Origin: Pseudomonadota bacterium
GTDB taxonomy: Bacteria; Pseudomonadota; Alphaproteobacteria; Sphingomonadales; Sphingomonadaceae
NCBI GenBank assembly: GCA_963205285.1
Contig: CAUJJQ010000108.1
Span: 1-9,031, forward strand
Length of the DNA stretch: 9,031 nucleotides
Direction: 5' to 3'
The position numbers were made by a program, and so were the translations under genes. A model generated the notes under the pieces. That model was given only the letters and a program-made list of their open reading frames with translations. It searched no databases and had not been told where the DNA came from. Positions 6,917-9,031 of this stretch are shown one piece after another; the stretch's first letter is position 1; each line of letters starts with the position of its first letter.

Positions 6917-7450
6917 TTACGCCGCGCATTGCATCGGCTCGGCCATATCCTCGACCATGACGATGGCTTCGACCGGGCCGCTGCGTGCACGGCTGTAACG
7001 GATTGTCCGTGCGCCGGTCGCACGAAAGCCGATTTTGGCGAGCACGCGGCCCGATGCCGGATTGTCGACATAATGGACAGCGTGGATAGGCGGCAGATTG
7101 TGCGCCCGCGCCATCGCCATCGCCGCACGAGCGGCTTCGCTGGCATAGCCAAACCCCCAACAATCGCGTCGCACCCAATATCCGATTTCAATCTGCCCAT
7201 CAGTTGTGGCGTTGAAACCAATGCCGCCGATGATGTCGGGCACGCCCTGCGTCCGGCGCGTCATCACCATATGGGGGAGGAGCGGCGGGTGTTCCACTGT
7301 CAGCCAGTCCTGCGCGTCCGCCATGCCATAAGGGTGGGGCACATGGCTAAGGTTGCGGGTCACCCGTTCATCACCGAGCGCTAGCGCCAATGCGCGCGCA
7401 TCCTCCGCAAAACCGGGGCGTAAGAGCAGGCGGTCCGTGCGTGCAAACAT
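6917..7450 (-). CDS. GNAT family N-acetyltransferase (RimJ/RimL type)
   Basis: Second RimJ/RimL-type acetyltransferase, 177 aa from the ATG at 7450. It opens FARTDRLLLRP, the family's typical first strand. Other landmarks are IIGGIGF (73-79), EIGYWVRRDCWGFGYASEA (88-106) with the acetyl-CoA loop WGFGYASE (98-105), and NPASGRVLAKIGF (130-142). A strong AAGGAG on the minus strand lies 7 bases from the ATG at 7450 and 4 bases from an adjacent in-frame ATG at 7453, so 7450 is preferred. It follows rplU-rpmA on the same strand, but 184 bases and an intrinsic terminator intervene, so it depends on readthrough or its own promoter. GNAT genes often sit beside rplU-rpmA in sphingomonads (from memory), which hints at but does not prove a ribosome-related substrate. 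It is divergent in sequence from the neighbouring GNAT and is not a recent duplicate. Confidence 0.9.
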   Translation of the reverse strand: MFARTDRLLLRPGFAEDARALALALGDERVTRNLSHVPHPYGMADAQDWLTVEHPPLLPHMVMTRRTQGVPDIIGGIGFNATTDGQIEIGYWVRRDCWGFGYASEAARAAMAMARAHNLPPIHAVHYVDNPASGRVLAKIGFRATGARTIRYSRARSGPVEAIVMVEDMAEPMQCAA

Positions 7451-7457
7451 CATGTCT

Positions 7458-7463
7458 CTCCTT
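7458..7463 (-). promoter_or_regulatory. Shine-Dalgarno AAGGAG of the minus-strand GNAT gene
   Basis: The plus strand reads CTCCTT here, giving AAGGAG on the minus strand. Spacing is 7 bases to the ATG at 7450 and 4 bases to the ATG at 7453, favouring the downstream ATG. Confidence 0.65.
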
Positions 7464-7500
7464 CGTCGCGCAAGGGAGAAATATCGCCATCATTTTGCAG

Positions 7501-7513
7501 GGGCGTGACGCCC
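7501..7513. repeat. Short perfect inverted repeat between rpmA terminator and GNAT gene
   Basis: GGGCG, a TGA loop, then CGCCC form a 5-bp perfect stem. On the minus strand it lies immediately after the T-run of the rpmA terminator and upstream of the GNAT gene. No function can be assigned. Confidence 0.4.
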
Positions 7514-7516
7514 ATG

Positions 7517-7553
7517 AAAAAAGGGAGGCGGTGGATGATTCCCCGTCTCCCTT
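7517..7553 (-). terminator. Intrinsic terminator of the rplU-rpmA operon
   Basis: Read on the minus strand, AAGGGAGACGG (7553-7543) pairs with CCGCCTCCCTT (7531-7521) across an 11-nt loop. The 11-bp stem has one A/C mismatch. The second arm runs into six consecutive T residues (7522-7517). This is a classical Rho-independent terminator about 80 bases after the rpmA stop. In the plus direction the stem is followed by GAAATTT, so it is much weaker there. Confidence 0.82.
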
Positions 7554-7568
7554 GAAATTTCCGCTTGT

Positions 7569-7586
7569 GGGGCCAGAACTGGCCCC
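7569..7586. repeat. Perfect 8-bp inverted repeat downstream of rpmA
   Basis: GGGGCCAG and CTGGCCCC flank a 2-base AA centre, an almost perfect GC-rich palindrome. It lies between the rpmA stop and the terminator. With only a 2-base centre, it could be a protein-binding operator or an mRNA 3'-end stabilising structure; neither is demonstrated. Confidence 0.5.
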
Positions 7587-7596
7587 GCTGCGGCGG

Positions 7597-7620
7597 GGGG
7601 TCATCTTGTTCGACGACCCC
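7597..7620. repeat. Inverted repeat just after the rpmA stop
   Basis: GGGGTC (7597-7602) and GACCCC (7615-7620) form a 6-bp stem with a 12-base loop, 14 bases beyond the rpmA stop codon on the minus strand. No T-run follows, so it is not itself a typical terminator. Confidence 0.4.
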
Positions 7621-7634
7621 GCTTGGAAGTCGCC

Positions 7635-7904
7635 TTATTCGGCGGCCGTTGCCATCATATCAACCGACACATATTTGCGGCGGAGCTTGCCATCATGGAA
7701 ACGCACGCGGCCAGCGGCGGTCGCAAAAAGCGTGTGGTCTTTGCCGATGCCGACATTGGTGCCGGGGTAAAATTTGGTGCCGCGTTGGCGCACGATGATG
7801 TTGCCGCCGACGACTTCCTGGCCACCGAATTTTTTGACGCCGAGGCGCTTGCTATGCGAATCGCGACCGTTGCGCGACGAACCGCCAGCTTTTTTATGTG
7901 CCAT
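7635..7904 (-). CDS. rpmA: 50S ribosomal protein L27
   Basis: Large-subunit ribosomal protein, 89 aa, whose N-terminal tail reaches the peptidyl transferase centre. The full family pattern is present: [16 protein letters not shown] at the start, [12 protein letters not shown] (18-29), then [15 protein letters not shown] (34-48), [11 protein letters not shown] (51-61), and the C-terminal RKYVSVD. It starts directly with MAHKK, so there is no N-terminal extension needing protease processing as in Firmicutes L27. On the minus strand an AGGAG (7914-7918) lies 9 bases before the ATG. It is 32 bases downstream of rplU, the standard rplU-rpmA operon, and an intrinsic terminator follows. Full length and intact. 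Confidence 0.97.
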   Translation of the reverse strand: MAHKKAGGSSRNGRDSHSKRLGVKKFGGQEVVGGNIIVRQRGTKFYPGTNVGIGKDHTLFATAAGRVRFHDGKLRRKYVSVDMMATAAE

Positions 7905-7936
7905 TGTTCCTAACTCCTAAATTTCGGCGGCGCGGC

Positions 7937-8347
7937 TCAGGCGCTCTTTTCGCTCTTGGCAGCAGCCTTTTTCGGCGCAGCCTTGGCGGGCTTGGTTTCA
8001 GCGGCGGCTTCGGTCTTGGCCTCAGCCTTGGGTGTCTTTGCCTTGGCCGGCGCGCCAATCGAAACGATGCGCAGCATGGTCAGCGACTGGCGATGCCCGT
8101 TGCGACGACGATAATTGTGGCGGCGACGCTTTTTGAAGATGATCACCTTTTCGCCGCGACCCTGGGCGACGATTTCCGCCGCGACCGACAGGCCAGCGGT
8201 GGCGGCAAGCTCTGCGCCCTCACCCGCCAGCAGGATATCCGACAGCGTCACCGAATCGCCAACCGCGCCGGGCAATTTTTCGACGGTGATTTTGTCCCCT
8301 GCGGCAACGCGATATTGTTTGCCGCCGGTGCGCACGATTGCGAACAT
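7937..8347 (-). CDS. rplU: 50S ribosomal protein L21 with Ala/Lys-rich C-terminal tail
   Basis: Large-subunit ribosomal protein that binds 23S rRNA, 136 aa. The canonical core (about 1-99) begins [20 protein letters not shown] and contains the L21 signature [16 protein letters not shown] (72-87) followed by LTMLRIVSI. The last 37 residues (100-136) are an extension of almost only Ala, Lys, Glu, Thr and Pro, with repeated AKxA-like units, absent from the roughly 103-aa Escherichia coli L21. Similar tails occur in other alphaproteobacterial L21 proteins (from memory). An AAAGGA-type Shine-Dalgarno lies about 11 bases before the ATG on the minus strand. It is the first gene of rplU-rpmA, with a candidate promoter about 110 bases upstream (TTGACA at 8479-8484). 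Confidence 0.97.
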   Translation of the reverse strand: MFAIVRTGGKQYRVAAGDKITVEKLPGAVGDSVTLSDILLAGEGAELAATAGLSVAAEIVAQGRGEKVIIFKKRRRHNYRRRNGHRQSLTMLRIVSIGAPAKAKTPKAEAKTEAAAETKPAKAAPKKAAAKSEKSA

Positions 8348-8456
8348 CTGCTTGGCTTTCCTTTAAATTCTATGTCTTTTTCATTCCGTGCGACAGCCAT
8401 AGGGCGACAGGCGTGAATACCGCGCCGACAATGACTATCCTGCCGGAAAGCCGCGC

Positions 8457-8484
8457 CACTAACTGCCAAGTGCCACACTGTCAA
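8457..8484 (-). promoter_or_regulatory. Candidate sigma-70-type promoter of rplU-rpmA
   Basis: On the minus strand a perfect TTGACA (8484-8479) is followed after 16 bases by TTAGTG (8462-8457), or after 17 bases by TAGTGG. The -10 match is only partial, though relaxed -10 boxes are usual in alphaproteobacteria. Transcription would start near 8450, giving a leader of about 100 nt before rplU. Confidence 0.55.
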
Positions 8485-8556
8485 TGGCGCAATGCCATAT
8501 TTTGCGCGCTTTTCGACTCGCTTGCGCGGGCGACAGCGCCGGTTTACTTGGGTGTG

Positions 8557-9031
8557 ATGCTATCTGTCACCACCCGTTTTGCCCCCCTGTTGCTACTGGC
8601 GTTGGGCGGCTGTGCCAGCGCGGATCTGGCCGATTATCCATCGCTCGCCCGGCGGCCCATCGAAACGCGCGCTGCCGCACCCACCAGCCCGCCGCCTGAC
8701 ACCGCACCGCCTGCACCGGTCAGCGCGACGCTGAGCGAGGCACTCAGCCGCCTTGCCGCCGATGCCGCGCGCGGGGATGCCGCATTCCAAAGCGCGCTCG
8801 CCGCCAATCGCGCGGCGATGGCAGCGGGACAGGGCGCGGCGGAGGGGAGCGAGGCCTGGGCACAGGCAGAGGTGGCACGCACCCGCACCGAGGCGGCGCG
8901 CGCACCGACCACATTCGCGCTGAGTGAGCTCGACCGATTGGCGCTGGAGGCGCTGGGGGATGATGACAGCATTGCCGTCGCCGCTATCACTGACGTGCAA
9001 AGCCGCATCGCCGCGCTGGTTGCGGCGCAGG
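8557..9031 (+). CDS. Putative lipoprotein of unknown function (3' end beyond window)
   Basis: A plus-strand frame stays open from an ATG at 8557 to the window edge (158 codons). The product starts MLSVTTRFAPLLLLALGGCA, a short signal peptide with a lipobox ending in Cys19, so it is predicted to be a lipoprotein. A Pro/Ala-rich linker (about 38-56: AAAPTSPPPDTAPPAPVSA) follows, then an Ala/Glu/Arg-rich, probably helical region including LSEALSRLAADAARGD (59-74). I do not recognise the family. A GTG directly before the ATG is an alternative start; the Shine-Dalgarno is weak (GGGTG). It is divergent from rplU, and the 209-base spacer must hold both promoters. An open frame this long in GC-rich DNA can be fortuitous, but the clean lipobox at its start supports a real gene. 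Other frames here lack such a signal. Confidence 0.72.
   Translation, partial: MLSVTTRFAPLLLLALGGCASADLADYPSLARRPIETRAAAPTSPPPDTAPPAPVSATLSEALSRLAADAARGDAAFQSALAANRAAMAAGQGAAEGSEAWAQAEVARTRTEAARAPTTFALSELDRLALEALGDDDSIAVAAITDVQSRIAALVAAQ

Noticed and set aside
7390..7770. Plus-strand open frame across the rpmA 3' spacer
   Set aside because: It is antisense to rpmA and the GNAT start and contains the terminator hairpin; no recognisable protein.
8484..8699. Plus-strand 71-codon frame at the start of the lipoprotein gene
   Set aside because: Cys/His/Arg-rich shadow frame without a signal or motif; the frame starting at 8557 has a proper lipobox and stays open to the window edge.

Overview
The window is GC-rich chromosomal DNA. 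Its gene content and order (mutY divergent from a DUF721/DciA gene, then two alpha-type DsbA genes and smc, with rplU-rpmA nearby) point to an alphaproteobacterium, most likely a member of the Sphingomonadales. This assignment rests on recognised gene families and remembered synteny, not on a database search. No phage, plasmid, insertion sequence, CRISPR array, tRNA or rRNA gene is visible, and no gene-free stretch exceeds about 210 bases.

Left part (1-6227): the 5' portion of mutY (A/G mismatch adenine glycosylase) runs off the left edge on the minus strand. Only 14 bases from its start, a plus-strand cluster begins: a DciA-like (DUF721) protein, a signal-peptide-bearing DsbA-family thiol oxidase, a lipoprotein DsbA-family thiol oxidase, and the full-length SMC chromosome-condensation ATPase. 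Gaps of 9, 29 and 57 bases and the common strand suggest one operon. It joins replicative helicase loading, periplasmic disulfide chemistry and chromosome segregation.

Middle part (6228-7450): a 158-base spacer carries a nested inverted repeat that looks like a dispersed intergenic element, followed by a perfect TATAAT box. Two RimJ/RimL-type GNAT acetyltransferase genes then converge tail to tail, 3 bases apart.

Right part (7451-9031): a spacer with four inverted repeats, one of them a good intrinsic terminator for rpmA. Then come rpmA (L27) and rplU (L21, with an Ala/Lys-rich tail) as a minus-strand ribosomal operon, with a likely promoter and a roughly 100-nt leader. A divergent, unrecognised lipoprotein gene is cut by the right edge.

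Most of the window is core chromosomal housekeeping. The points most worth a second look are the tandem four-cysteine DsbA pair embedded between the DciA-like and SMC genes, the structured intergenic repeat after smc, and the hairpin cluster after rpmA. I see no convincing evidence of a wholly new system.
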